From Branchiostoma floridae (lineage: Eukaryota; Chordata; Leptocardii; Amphioxiformes; Branchiostomatidae), in contig NC_049988.1 of NCBI RefSeq assembly GCF_000003815.2, positions 17,535,795 through 17,595,794 of the forward strand: a stretch of 60,000 nucleotides of DNA, given 5' to 3'. The notes under the pieces were generated by a model, which was not told where the DNA came from, did not search any database, and saw only the letters and a list, made by a program, of their open reading frames with translations. Shown piece by piece: positions 34,330 through 42,500 of this stretch; position 1 is the stretch's first letter, and each line of letters starts with the position of its first letter. Made by a program: the position numbers and the translations under genes.

Positions 34330-35712
34330 TAGAGAGAGAAACAGAAAGGGAGACACAGAGAGAGAGAGAGAGAGACAGAGAGAGACAGACAGAGAGACGG
34401 AGAGAAAGACTGTTGTCCCCTGATGTTTAATATACCGGTATGTTCACTTCAGCTACTGTTGTCTATGCAGGCTTCCCGTATTTCGGCCAACACGGCACAT
34501 ATCACGCAGGTGGTTACAACGTTCCGCTGGGAAAGACTCGTGCATCGGGTCTGCGGTTGGCGACATTCCTACAGCAGCGCGGCTGGCTGGATGAGAGAAC
34601 GCGTGCCGTGATCGTGGAGCTGATTCTGTACAACCCACACGCCAACCTGTTCTCCATGGTGACGCTAGTGGTGGAGTTTACCAACCTGGGAGCTGCCTAC
34701 AGGGGAGCGGAGGTGGTAACCTTGAGGCTGATGCAACAAGAGGCCATCTTACTCTTGGCATTGCGAGCTGTACTGGCAGTCTTCATTCTTTTCTTTATCA
34801 TTAAAGAAGGTAAGGGTTTTGCAATTCGAATTTTTGATTGTCCTACTTATGTTCTCCTCAGAACTGACGTACCCAGTAAACTTGATCACATGACCTTACA
34901 TCCTTGTCGTTTCAGCCGAAAGGCTTTTCTCCCGTCCGATGGAATACCTGAAAGATTTCTGGAGTTGGGTGGAACTTCTTGTAATCGTCATCGGCGTCGC
35001 GACCCTTGGTGTCTACTTCAACGCTCAGAGCATCATCGACAAAGCTGCCGAACAGCGGGCATCTTCCAGCTCCATTTTTGGCCTCTACAAAAGCGCCGTC
35101 AACTGGTTTCAGGTTTACACCTACCTGCTAGCGCTACTCATCTGCTGTGGCACGCTGAAGTTCATTCGGCTCCTGCGGTTCAACTCGCACGTCCACGCCC
35201 TGACCATGACCATCAGAAAGTCCTCCAGACCTCTTCTGCTGTTTACCATCATCGCTGGCATCATTCTCATGGCCTTCACTCAGATGGGGAATCTTCTATT
35301 TGGCATCAAGCTTCAGGAATACAAGAACATGCTAACTAGCCTGCAGAGTCTATGTATCATGATGTTAGGTAGTTTTGATTTTGATGCTCTGGTTGATGGT
35401 CACTGGGTTCTCGGTCCTTTGATGTTCTTTTCCTACCAGGTCATGATGCAGTTCATATTACTGAGCATGTTCATGGCTATCCTCATGGATGTGTACGCGG
35501 AGGAAAGTCAGGATCCGAACACTGATGATTTACAGATGATTGGTTTTATCAGAGAAACCACTTCAGGGGCTGTTGAAAAAGCAAATCGTTCCCTGTCAAC
35601 GGTAGGGAAGAACAACAGCACGAAAACAGTGCAGACCTATAGACCGGATTTGGACCATCGCCGAAAGTTTGCGACTGTACTTAAAGAACTTGACGAGGTT
35701 TCTAAAATTTGA
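15422..35712 (+). CDS. Copy A: polycystin-1/REJ-like receptor-channel (REJ, GAIN/GPS, PLAT, polycystin), about 2,150 aa
   Basis: I trace 36 exons with consistent phases: 15422-15446, 15787-15951, 16405-16534, 17119-17203, 17349-17486, 18128-18368, 18695-18917, 19299-19497, [one lost in the 19,538 gap], 19892-20034, 20331-20438, 20770-20946, 21127-21252, 21808-21919, 22475-22560, 22995-23114, 23794-23949, 24576-24788, 25315-25608, 25844-25974, 26325-26543, 27238-27345, 28529-28707, 29067-29132, 29518-29625, 30037-30250, 30355-30727, 31094-31281, 31609-31680, 32076-32174, 32398-32457 (tentative), 32635-32850, 33223-33391, 33714-33811, 34118-34205, 34471-34809, 34916-35712. The order is signal peptide, Cys-rich segment, REJ, stalk, GPS, membrane span, PLAT, ten-span polycystin part. 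Overall size is close to PKDREJ (about 2,250 aa) and well short of PKD1, with no PKD repeats, LRRs or C-type lectin. Such proteins are GPS-cleaved membrane receptors/channel subunits; sperm-egg or sensory roles are known in the family, and the role here is not known. One indel in exon 25315-25608 breaks the frame. Confidence 0.9.
15983..16046. repeat. (gaatg/gatg)n microsatellite
   Basis: Degenerate 'atggatggatggatgaatga' repeats follow exon 2. Copy B has the same array at 49,813-49,890, slightly longer, so the repeat pre-dates the duplication. Confidence 0.9.
16545..16742. repeat. Two tandem copies of a dispersed repeat in copy A intron 3
   Basis: 'catgtcaaagttccgagtga' with 'gtgcattgtggtctaagatt' recurs 130 bp later as 'tatgtcaaaggtcccagtgc' with 'atgcattgtggtctaagact'. 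The same pair is at 50,395-50,580 in copy B. Confidence 0.75.
16841..17003. mobile_element. 163-bp MITE in copy A intron 3 (also in copy B at 50,680-50,842)
   Basis: The termini are inverted repeats: 'acactacaatgtttattcaa' and 'acgtttcagacaacatccac' against 'gatgctgtctgaaacgtttg' and 'aataaacattgtagtgt'. Presence at the same place in both paralogues shows insertion before the duplication. Confidence 0.85.
17119..20438 (+). CDS. Copy A exons 4-11: REJ module
   Basis: Exons 4-8 encode NIIMNALVSFQCDHAYK, VSVRWTVRQSDTPVLSLEAL, then SYNWTCEAVSYPNPP and GVLHFDTSTKPVPLDSVV. Exons 10-11 encode DFYDELGPLKMDVKYKVEP and VFYTPMLDIAPGNITVEVVI. The YxWxC and FxDxxGPLxxxxxY patterns are REJ (receptor for egg jelly) hallmarks also found in PKD1 and PKDREJ. 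Exon 9, present in copy B at 54,557-54,761 and ending FCIVCEG, should lie in the 100-N gap at 19,538-19,637. Without it the module is incomplete in this assembly. Confidence 0.82.
17506..17898. mobile_element. Nested palindromic elements in copy A intron 5
   Basis: The outer pair is 'actcttcaagcagaatttat' facing 'aacctatgcttggagagt'. A second hairpin sits inside at 17,594-17,681 ('tagagatagtatcaaagctg' and its complement). A third is at 17,695-17,738 ('tctgcttggaga' facing 'tctccaagcaga'). The whole assembly is conserved at 52,157-52,548 in copy B. Confidence 0.75.
18971..19099. mobile_element. 129-bp composite insertion unique to copy A intron 7
   Basis: 'agtctgcgagacatgaccct' faces 'agggtcatgcctcctcg' and 'gagctcgcagact', followed by the MITE end 'cgtcgtccgatcgattttcg'. 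Copy B reads directly 'ggtctcttaagcag' at about 53,996-54,009, an empty site. Confidence 0.75.
19538..19637. other. Assembly gap (100 N)
   Basis: Exactly 100 Ns, a usual placeholder for a gap of unknown size. By comparison with copy B it should hold the 205-nt REJ exon homologous to 54,557-54,761. Confidence 0.95.
19638..19857. repeat. (AT)n followed by (GA)/(GAGACA)n microsatellite
   Basis: About 50 bp of 'atatat' is followed by degenerate 'gagagacagaga'. Copy B has the same GA array at 54,938-55,083. This low-complexity run probably caused the adjacent gap. Open frames through it are artefacts. Confidence 0.95.
20770..25608 (+). CDS. Copy A exons 12-19: stalk/GAIN region before the GPS, with a frameshift
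   Basis: Exons run IEDLIAYTEEFFDSQVGPFY, MVAENMANVELQDYDGITGL, HVFGKLRELSVNNSLPVEEV, FKASEVKALSEQEDGVGF and TFQALDVLDDIYLSNMMPAY. Then come HVRIKREDPADSS, FLESNFNPFEYSNNSRL..VVGLAVKCG and SEPIDILTRRENKS. The FLxSxFNPF and PIDI segments match the PKD1/PKDREJ stalk that forms the GAIN fold. In exon 25,315-25,608 the frame moves from ..TVPWMNGSS to ..IQRLQWLLPEDEIAITD; the entry frame reaches a TAG exactly at the donor, so a 1-base insertion (or 2-base deletion) near 25,495-25,520 is inferred. Confidence 0.8.
21276..21424. mobile_element. Degenerate palindromic MITE in copy A intron 13 (copy B: 56,559-56,700)
   Basis: 'ctcttcaagcagaggttggt' at the left faces 'ccaatctcagcttgaagag' at the right. 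In copy B the arms are better preserved ('aaaatcgtgaccttttcctt' facing 'aaggaaaaggtcacgatttt'). Confidence 0.75.
22311..22444. mobile_element. 134-bp GC-rich palindromic MITE in copy A intron 14
   Basis: Terminal inverted repeats 'aatacaacacggtgtattcc' enclose a GC-rich hairpin ('ggatcaccctccggccttcg' and complement). It has the same position as 57,887-58,019 in copy B, and a truncated relative lies at 7,861. Confidence 0.88.
23695..23763. repeat. (ATGT)n microsatellite in copy A intron 16
   Basis: About 17 'atgt' units lie just before the acceptor at 23,793. Copy B lacks the array at the matching place (about 59,035). Confidence 0.95.
24058..24240. repeat. Dispersed repeat, partly duplicated in copy A intron 17
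   Basis: 'gcaagggtctggagtggctg' to 'cctcaatacgac' occurs twice in tandem in copy A (24,058 and 24,116). It occurs once in copy B (about 59,328-59,382). The following 'gttttgaaccactcacaccg' segment is shared with B and, loosely, with 11,790-11,820. Confidence 0.6.
25844..26543 (+). CDS. Copy A exons 20-21: GPS autoproteolysis site and first transmembrane span
   Basis: The sequence CVYFQENETHLWQRDGC followed by HIHCQCDHLTKFAGF is a GPS motif (C..x..W..x..GC..CxCxHLTxFA). The His-Leu-Thr cleavage triplet and four cysteines are intact, so self-cleavage is predicted. Where many GPS motifs have CxYW this one has CVYF. A hydrophobic span GLILVLAVFTFYVMGVIW follows, then the basic WARKADRRD stop-transfer. 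Confidence 0.9.
27238..29132 (+). CDS. Copy A exons 22-24: intracellular PLAT/LH2 domain
   Basis: The domain reads CQYLITVYTGFRGNAGTTAE, ITLVLYGIQHESGPFTLRD, FEQGSVDSFLVST, THMRVWHNNAGYSPSW and YLGQIVVANRGTNATDYFL. This is the canonical PLAT order found just after the first membrane span in all PKD1-type proteins. The 3' part of the first PLAT exon is tandemly triplicated (27,285-27,557), and a 56-bp minisatellite lies in the following intron. Confidence 0.92.
27285..27557 (+). repeat. Three 106-bp tandem copies of the 3' half of the first PLAT exon
   Basis: Copies start at 27,285, 27,391 and 27,497 with 'ctgtcagtacctcatcacgg'. Each carries about 61 bp of coding sequence (YLITVYTGFRGNAGTTAE in copy 1; substitutions Y to C and T to S in copy 2), and the spacer is CA-rich. 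Copies 1 and 2 keep the donor gag|gtacgt; copy 3 has gag|gtagaa. Only copy 1 has the full exon with a proper acceptor. Confidence 0.9.
27992..28500. repeat. 56-bp minisatellite, nine copies, in the PLAT intron
   Basis: The unit starts 'gaagctggtgtgttacgtcg' and ends 'tatagatacagataca'. After a diverged first copy (27,992) the units at 28,049, 28,105, 28,161 and onward are virtually identical. The array stops about 30 bp before the next PLAT exon. Confidence 0.95.
28737..28899. repeat. tRNA-like SINE head plus (ACTC)n microsatellite
   Basis: 'gttactggtagagtgttggg' resembles an A box and 'ctagttcgatactcgcc' a B box, with tRNA-like spacing. A pure (actc)n array follows at 28,844-28,899, as often found at SINE tails. 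Confidence 0.5.
29518..34809 (+). CDS. Copy A exons 25-36: membrane spans 2-6 and polycystin (TOP) domain
   Basis: HLWFSVAGRPARSPFTRVQR then LSCCLTLLYSTMLTNIMFF is the near-invariant PKD1-family span 2. LPWWGVFIGWLLVWSASF and TSFITDLFLVQPVKLVLVA give spans 3-4. An acidic linker (PPDEDVLAEARARSAEKRKR) precedes a span. The extracellular polycystin domain includes FWSWVQHDLIP, QLRQLRLKQGQLCEAP, then GGYNVPLG, GWLDERTRAVIVELILYNPH and NLFSMVTLVVEF. Exon 32,398-32,457 and the start of the next exon (32,635, or 32,630 in phase 1) are the least secure part of the model. Confidence 0.85.
34266..34412. repeat. (GA)n microsatellite
   Basis: 'agagag' repeats grade into 'gagacagag' variants in the intron before the exon at 34,471. 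Confidence 0.95.
34916..35712 (+). CDS. Copy A last exon: C-terminal pore region of the polycystin channel
   Basis: The exon opens AERLFSRPMEYLKDFWSWVE and contains spans LLVIVIGVATLGVYF, TYLLALLICCGTLKF, KFIRLLRFNSHVHAL and LLLFTIIAGIILMAFTQMG. The pore segment is LGSFDFDALVDGHWVLGP and the last span is QFILLSMFMAILMDVY. A roughly 60-residue cytosolic tail ends in ELDEVSKI before a TGA stop. No EF hand is seen. Confidence 0.93.
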
Positions 35713-36772
35713 GATGCCCAGATTAAAGCACGAATCAATTGAACCACCTTTAAACGGACGGTACTTTGCTGAAATAAGAAACCTATTGTTGTCAGTCGTT
35801 TTTTTCGTCACTTGTAGCTAACGATTGATTGTAGCTATGTCAATCAAAAAACTTGTTCAACTGCATATGACGTAGCCTGGACAAAGTTCAGTCATTGCCT
35901 GAGGGGTCAAGAACTTTGACTCTAGGCAAAAGAACATTTCAGCACATTTTGAGAGACTATGCCATAGAAAGGAGGACAGTAACTGAGTCTACATCATAAT
36001 CGACTTCACAGAGACAGAAGTTGTCATCTGTTCTTGAATATGCATAGATGTGTGGAACGATGCTGTGATATCTCTTAAAAATGATAATGTGTGCCCTTTC
36101 CGAAATATTTGGACAACCGTCGTTGTTTCCCATCATATGTAGATTAAATATCTCATTGAAAGATCAATAAACTTACAAAAGTTGCAGAGTTATATAGTTA
36201 TGATATGCTGAACGGGTGCTTCTTAGATCATTGGTGTTCTTTCTCTTTTTGTGTGATTTTGCTCCTAAACATGTTTCATTGAACTCACGTATCTTCCTGC
36301 CTGTCCTTGTATATGTGTATCATTTCAAATTATCTTGGTCATATCTGTATGAAACCCGCTCTTAGAAAAAGATCCAGTGTACCTTATTTTATTTTCACCA
36401 TAAATGCATCACAATGAATAAAGCACACACTAACATGGCTATCAGCAGCACATACTGACCTTTGAAATAACGGAATATAGAAGTGCAGAACTTCCCATGC
36501 TACATGCTTACACCAAGGAAAGAAACGTCCTCTTCGATTGCATGCAAGATATGTTTCCCAATTTCCGTTATATAATTAGTAAGCAAAAATTCATATTATT
36601 TATGCAACTAGATCAATCCTGTATTATTGATTACATTTTCCCTTATGTTTACAACTGTATTAAGAAGCGAGAAGAAGTTGAACCTGTACATACTAGCACA
36701 TAGTAGTCTCTGTAGATGAAATTGTGCCTTATCGCTACGACCTGTACTTAGCTTGTTGGAGCATAAATGTAC

Positions 36773-36778
36773 AATAAA
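36773..36778 (+). terminator. Candidate poly(A) signal for copy A
   Basis: AATAAA within 'gtacaataaaggtctttcat' lies about 1.06 kb after the stop codon. Earlier candidates occur at about 36,164 and 36,416, so the true 3' end is not fixed. Confidence 0.4.
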
Positions 36779-36779
36779 G

Positions 36780-38640
36780 GTCTTTCATTCATTATATCCT
36801 GTAGTGTTCTTCTAACATGTCTACCACCATATTCAAACCATATGATATGATACATGCTGCACGCTCCAAGCGTTTTTATATCATGAACAGATTACAAGTT
36901 TTTTTCCGTACCACTTAGAATGCTAAAAAATCTCTCCCTTTATATGAGATAAAAGTCTCTAATATACTGTCCACAGACATAATGTTACTTTCTACATTAT
37001 GTTCGCAACTGCCGTATATACATACAGTGTAGTCTTTTTCACCAAAATGACTAAATGTTTCCTTAATACATCTCTGCACTCTAATCCACAACTTCTGACA
37101 CACCTACATACATCTTGACTTCTACAAAATTATACATACAGCGTAGTTAAGTTAAAGTATCATGATTCTATCATGTGGCACGGCTGAATATATTGCTGAA
37201 CTACTGAAGCTTCCAAGACATCTGACCGTACAAATAGTAAATTCCCTTGTTTTGTTTTCATTTCAACACCTTCCCATCTGTAACTTTTCCCAATCTATTT
37301 ATGTATAAACGTGAAATTCACTAGAATGCTAACGTTACAGGTCAGCGCTACACGTTACAAATCAACACAACATTAAATGTTACTTCTGCCTCAATTACAT
37401 GTGTCCACCATAAAGAATAACGCGTATTTCCATTTATACTTCGTTGGGAAGAGTAATGCGGAAAACAAAACAAAACAAAGAATAGATGTTTTTGCATACA
37501 CTTTTGAAGTTGTGTATGCAAGGGATGGGTATAATTTTAGAATGAGCTGANNNNNNNNNNNNNNNNNNNNNNNNNNNNNNNNNNNNNNNNNNNNNNNNNN
37601 NNNNNNNNNNNNNNNNNNNNNNNNNNNNNNNNNNNNNNNNNNNNNNNNNNNNNNNNNNNNNNNNNNNNNNNNNNNNNNNNNNNNNNNNNNNNNNNNNNNN
37701 NNNNNNNNNNNNNNNNNNNNNNNNNNNNNNNNNNNNNNNNNNNNNNNNNNNNNNNNNNNNNNNNNNNNNNNNNNNNNNNNNNNNNNNNNNNNNNNNNNNN
37801 NNNNNNNNNNNNNNNNNNNNNNNNNNNNNNNNNNNNNNNNNNNNNNNNNNNNNNNNNNNNNNNNNNNNNNNNNNNNNNNNNNNNNNNNNNNNNNNNNNNN
37901 NNNNNNNNNNNNNNNNNNNNNNNNNNNNNNNNNNNNNNNNNNNNNNNNNNNNNNNNNNNNNNNNNNNNNNNNNNNNNNNNNNNNNNNNNNNNNNNNNNNN
38001 NNNNNNNNNNNNNNNNNNNNNNNNNNNNNNNNNNNNNNNNNNNNNNNNNNNNNNNNNNNNNNNNNNNNNNNNNNNNNNNNNNNNNNNNNNNNNNNNNNNN
38101 NNNNNNNNNNNNNNNNNNNNNNNNNNNNNNNNNNNNNNNNNNNNNNNNNNNNNNNNNNNNNNNNNNNNNNNNNNNNNNNNNNNNNNNNNNNNNNNNNNNN
38201 NNNNNNNNNNNNNNNNNNNNNNNNNNNNNNNNNNNNNNNNNNNNNNNNNNNNNNNNNNNNNNNNNNNNNNNNNNNNNNNNNNNNNNNGGCTAGCTCCACG
38301 TCTCTTTAGTTTTGGTCTCCCTATGTCAAATATAATTTTGTTGGGGGGTCAGGTCGACCCCACTTTATTCTCCCTACGCCTTCATGCATTACGCAAAAAT
38401 GCCGCTGAATTCGAATAAGAAGATTTGCCAAAGAAAAATACACAGGATTGAAAAGTTGTATTTTAACTTCAACGATTTTGGCACGCAGACCCGAATCAGC
38501 TGAATGTCAAGAAGGAGAACTTTATTGCACGACAATTGTACATGGTACAAAGTATGGCAACAGCTATTACATAAGGTACAAAATAGAGGTATAGGATAAA
38601 GTGAGCCCGGCGTCAACATTGCATTGTTGACAGCTTTGGC
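36780..38640. other. Intergenic, with a 737-bp assembly gap (37,551-38,287)
   Basis: AT-rich sequence between two convergent genes. I see no exon on either side of the N block. At 38,517-38,545 the minus strand reads 'gtacaattgtcgtgcaataa', a tail shared with the LINE-like insertion at about 57,515, so a retroposon 3' end is likely here. Confidence 0.55.
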
Positions 38641-38649
38641 CCAGCATTG

Positions 38650-38663
38650 TTTATTGTTTTATT
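38650..38663 (-). terminator. Candidate poly(A) signals for the fibrinogen-related gene
   Basis: Two TTTATT hexamers (AATAAA on the minus strand) at 38,650-38,655 and 38,658-38,663 lie about 190 bp beyond the stop codon. Confidence 0.4.
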
Positions 38664-38853
38664 GACTCATTCAGCTTCGACCTGTAAATGGGACAGCTAC
38701 TCTTTCAGCTGGAGTAACAAATTAAAGCAGAAATTACTCTTCATAACGGCAGCTCAAAAGGGACCTTAACCTTAAGTAAACAATTTGTTAGCTGAACGTG
38801 TGCGCTGTTAGATGCAAACTTCAGGGCGTGGGTTAAGTTTAAGTTGGTTATTT

Positions 38854-39506
38854 CTAAGGAGCAGGTCTGATTTTCATGACAGAAGACTTGATGGAGTACC
38901 GGTGAGCTGACCACGCATACCAACTGATACCATGTCTATGAGTCCCCCCGCCGCCATGCTTGTACGGCTGGTTCAGGTTAGCGTAGTCACAGCTATTATA
39001 CCACCAACCAGCATGACCGCCATCTCTAACTGCGCAGTGAAAGCCACTATAAGCGTCGTTATCCTGGTCGTGTGTTGAAAATCTGCAACCATCATGATAA
39101 CTTAACCCGTACCCACCATCACCAGCAGTGCCGCTGTAGGTACCAACATGCAGACGGTACTTTGCCGCTTCATCCGCGATATAGAACCTATCATATTCAG
39201 CATATACTGTTTCCGAGGACCAATTCTCGAGATCAATGCGCAAAAGGTATACCTTGGCGTTAGAGATTTGATAGATCTTGTCGTTTCCCAGCCAAAACTC
39301 ACCGTTAAGGTTCCCAAACCCATTTTTGTAAGTTTCCCAGTCATAAGCAAAACCTACAGAATCGTCGAAACGCTTCTGGAGGACAGTCCAACCGCCGGCC
39401 CTGGCTTCCATCTCACAGTAGACCGGAAACGAGGCTCTGGCGGCGTCTGGCTGGATGGTGTAGACACCGCTGGTGGTGTGGCCTGCCTTGTAGACGTCGT
39501 CACAAT
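38854..39506 (-). CDS. Fibrinogen C-terminal (FReD) domain exon
   Basis: The exon starts DCDDVYKAGHTTSGVYTI and contains FPVYCEMEARAGGWTVLQKR, WETYKNGFGNLNGEFWLGND, FSTHDQDNDAYSGFHCA and WWYNSCDYANLNQPYKHGG, and ends SVMKIRPAP. The DQDND calcium site, the flanking Cys pair and the GxFWLGN motif are all present, so the fold looks complete. Confidence 0.95.
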
Positions 39507-42500
39507 CTGTAATATATAAGCAATTTTGAGTTACATTTTAACCTACATGGACATGAAAGGAAACGTTATGGGAGGACGTTTGTCTCAGATAATGAACTTG
39601 TCATGGTAAGAATGATTTGCGAAAGTGGCGAAAATGACGAAAAACCGGGTACACTAGGAAGATTGTAACAAATCTCAATATAGCATCACAAGAATGGAAA
39701 CGCAACTTACCTGCTGTCTTATTCATCTCGTAAAGACGCTGCTCCAAGGCGGCGGTTCGCTTTCGCTCCTTGTCCAGGTCACGGCGCATGTCGTCTCGGT
39801 CGCGATTGAAGGCGTCAACAGTACTGGAAAGGTCGCGCTTCAAGGCGTCAAAATTGGTGGCCAGTTGGCGCATGTCGTCTCGGTCGCGCTTCAAGGCGTC
39901 AAGACTGGTGGACAGTTGAGTTATCTCCTGCAAATATATAAAAGTATGTATACTCACGTCAGATACCAACCGTAAAAAAACAAGATAGAAAAGCTAATGT
40001 TCTGTCTTAATGGACTCAATAGATTTGATAAACAAAACAGAGTCACTGTCAGACAAAATCGGTTTACAACAAGCTTTGTGGCACAGAAGTATTTACCTCT
40101 TTATTGATGAACGTCAGAGGGGCGATTCCTACAGCAACCAGACTAAGCAGCACGGCAATGCCGGAGACCATGCAGCTGCGATGGGAGCGGATGAAGCTAC
40201 AGAGAGCACCGCGGGCGCTGGCTCCACCCGGATACGTGCGGTCTGTTAGAAAACAAGAGCTTTTAAAACAAAAATGCTTTATCGAATTGTTGAATTGGAA
40301 TTTTGAACACAAAAGTACTTCTCGTCCTGTGCATCAGATCTTGCAAGTGACATCCCAGTGTCCAGTGACGACCCCGTTCGTCACGTACCTGAGTCAGCAT
40401 CAACGTTCCGCTTATAGCCAGTTGAAGAAACGACGGTGCTGAACGAGCTTCTAAAGCTCAAGACTAAGAAGGCTACAGGACTTGACAAGATCCCATCTAA
40501 ACTCCTGAAAGATTCTGCTCCAGTCATCGTCAAGCCATTGACAAACATCTTCAAACTGTCAATGTCAACGGGGGAAGTTCCAAATGACTGGAAAACGGCA
40601 AGAGTCTCCCCAATATACAAAACAGGGAACAGGGAAAGCGTTTCCAACTACCGTCCAGTGTCCGTGCTTAACGTGTCTTCCAAAGTCATGGAGAGAATCG
40701 TGCATAACCAGGTCGCGCACTTCATGGACAGAAATGGCCTACTTACGGCCCACCAGAGTGGTTTCAGGAAACACCACAGCACAGGTACTGCTGTCTAGAA
40801 TGTTGTGGAAGACATTAAATCTGCATTTAACGCCCACGAGGTCACGGTTGCCCTTTTCCTCGACCTTAGAAAAGCGTTTGACTCTGTCAATCACCAAATC
40901 CTACTACGAAAACTGCAGAAGATAGGTTGTGACAGCGGAACAACAAACTGGTTTCGATCTTACCTTACGGATCGCTTTCAGTGTGTAGATGTACAAAACA
41001 AACAGTCCACGCTAACCCGAGTCACATGCGGAGTACCACAGGGGAGCGTCTTGGGACCTTTGCTGTTCTGTTTGTATGTGAATGACCTACCTCAAGTTGT
41101 GGAAAAGTGCAACATCCATATGTACGCCGGCGACACTAATCTGTACTATTCGGCAAGCCTGCTGAGTGAGTGTGAAGAAGCTGTATCCGTAGACATGGAA
41201 AGAGCTGCCGACTGGTTTAAAGAAAACATGCTATCACTTCATCCCGACAAAACTAAATCTATGGTATTTGGTTTGTTTAAAAAACTACGTCACACGGAGA
41301 AGACTGCTTCTGTAACGGATGGAGTTAACACGTTCGAGCAGGTGAACACCTTCACGTACCTTGGCGTTACTATGGACTCAACTCTACAATGGTCAGATCA
41401 CATTGAGAAGACTACCAAGAAGCTTCTGGCGGGTCTCGGTGCCCCACGTCATGCCAAACCATTTTTTCTAAATCAGGTTCGTAGGGCCTTATGTTACCAT
41501 CATGAAGATGAAGAGCGGTCCATAGCGATAACTGTAGCAGCATCTCTTCTCCCTAAGTCATAAACATCAAGCTTTGGCAAGGTTGACTTCAATGACTCAA
41601 TAGGCGAAGCAGGGGTTACGATGCTGCTCGGGAGATTCCCTCCCTACCCCATTTTGGCCGGAATGGTTTGATCCCCTCACATCGCACCATCGCACATGTG
41701 GTGGGTTCTTTTTAACGTCCTATCCGAGGGACGGCCCTAGCCGAAGCTAGGTGCTCATTTTCACCTGAGTAAAGCGAATCACTTTTAAATTCCAACAAAT
41801 CAAAAATGACGCAGTTGAGCAGGTTGTTAATTATAAATCGGACTGCCAGAATCATAACAGGGAGTAGACGCATGGACCGTATACCCACCGAAACTCTGTT
41901 AGCAGAGGCTGGGATGAAGTCACTTTCCGAACGAGCAGAAGGAAACATTCTGCTTAACGTGTACAAGGCAGTTCGCAACAAGGTGCCGTCCTACTTGCAG
42001 AACATGTTTAAATGGATGTCGCCACCAGTACTACACAGATGGACACGGTATGCTACAAAGGATCGATAGAGTACCTAACTGCACAATCTACGATATGACC
42101 AAAACAAAACCGCTGATACAACTCGTGCGCCTGAGGCAGCTGAACTTTCTCGGACACGTTCTGCGCATGCCTGAGGATGAGCCTGTCAGTCTGTATGCAC
42201 TTTACGTCCCTCCTCATGGCAGACGTAGACGGGGACGCCAACCTTCTTCTTATCTACAGTACGTCCAGCGGCTAATGGGAGACCATCATGGCCAGATCAC
42301 CCCCAGGCAGCTTCGCCAGCTCGCTGCTGATAGGCGGAACTGGAGAAGGCTTGCGCTGCAGCCGAACGATGATGATAATGCTACAAAGCAGCTGTCGGAA
42401 TGGGACCCGCACATGTTGACCGTACCAAAGGCTCACCTTCAACCCTTTAGAGGTTGTCTGCAGTTCCAGGGCCCGACGTTGTGGAACGAACTATCTGCCG

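Noticed and set aside
37391-38299. 302-codon open frame on the minus strand
   Set aside because: It is almost entirely the N-filled assembly gap.
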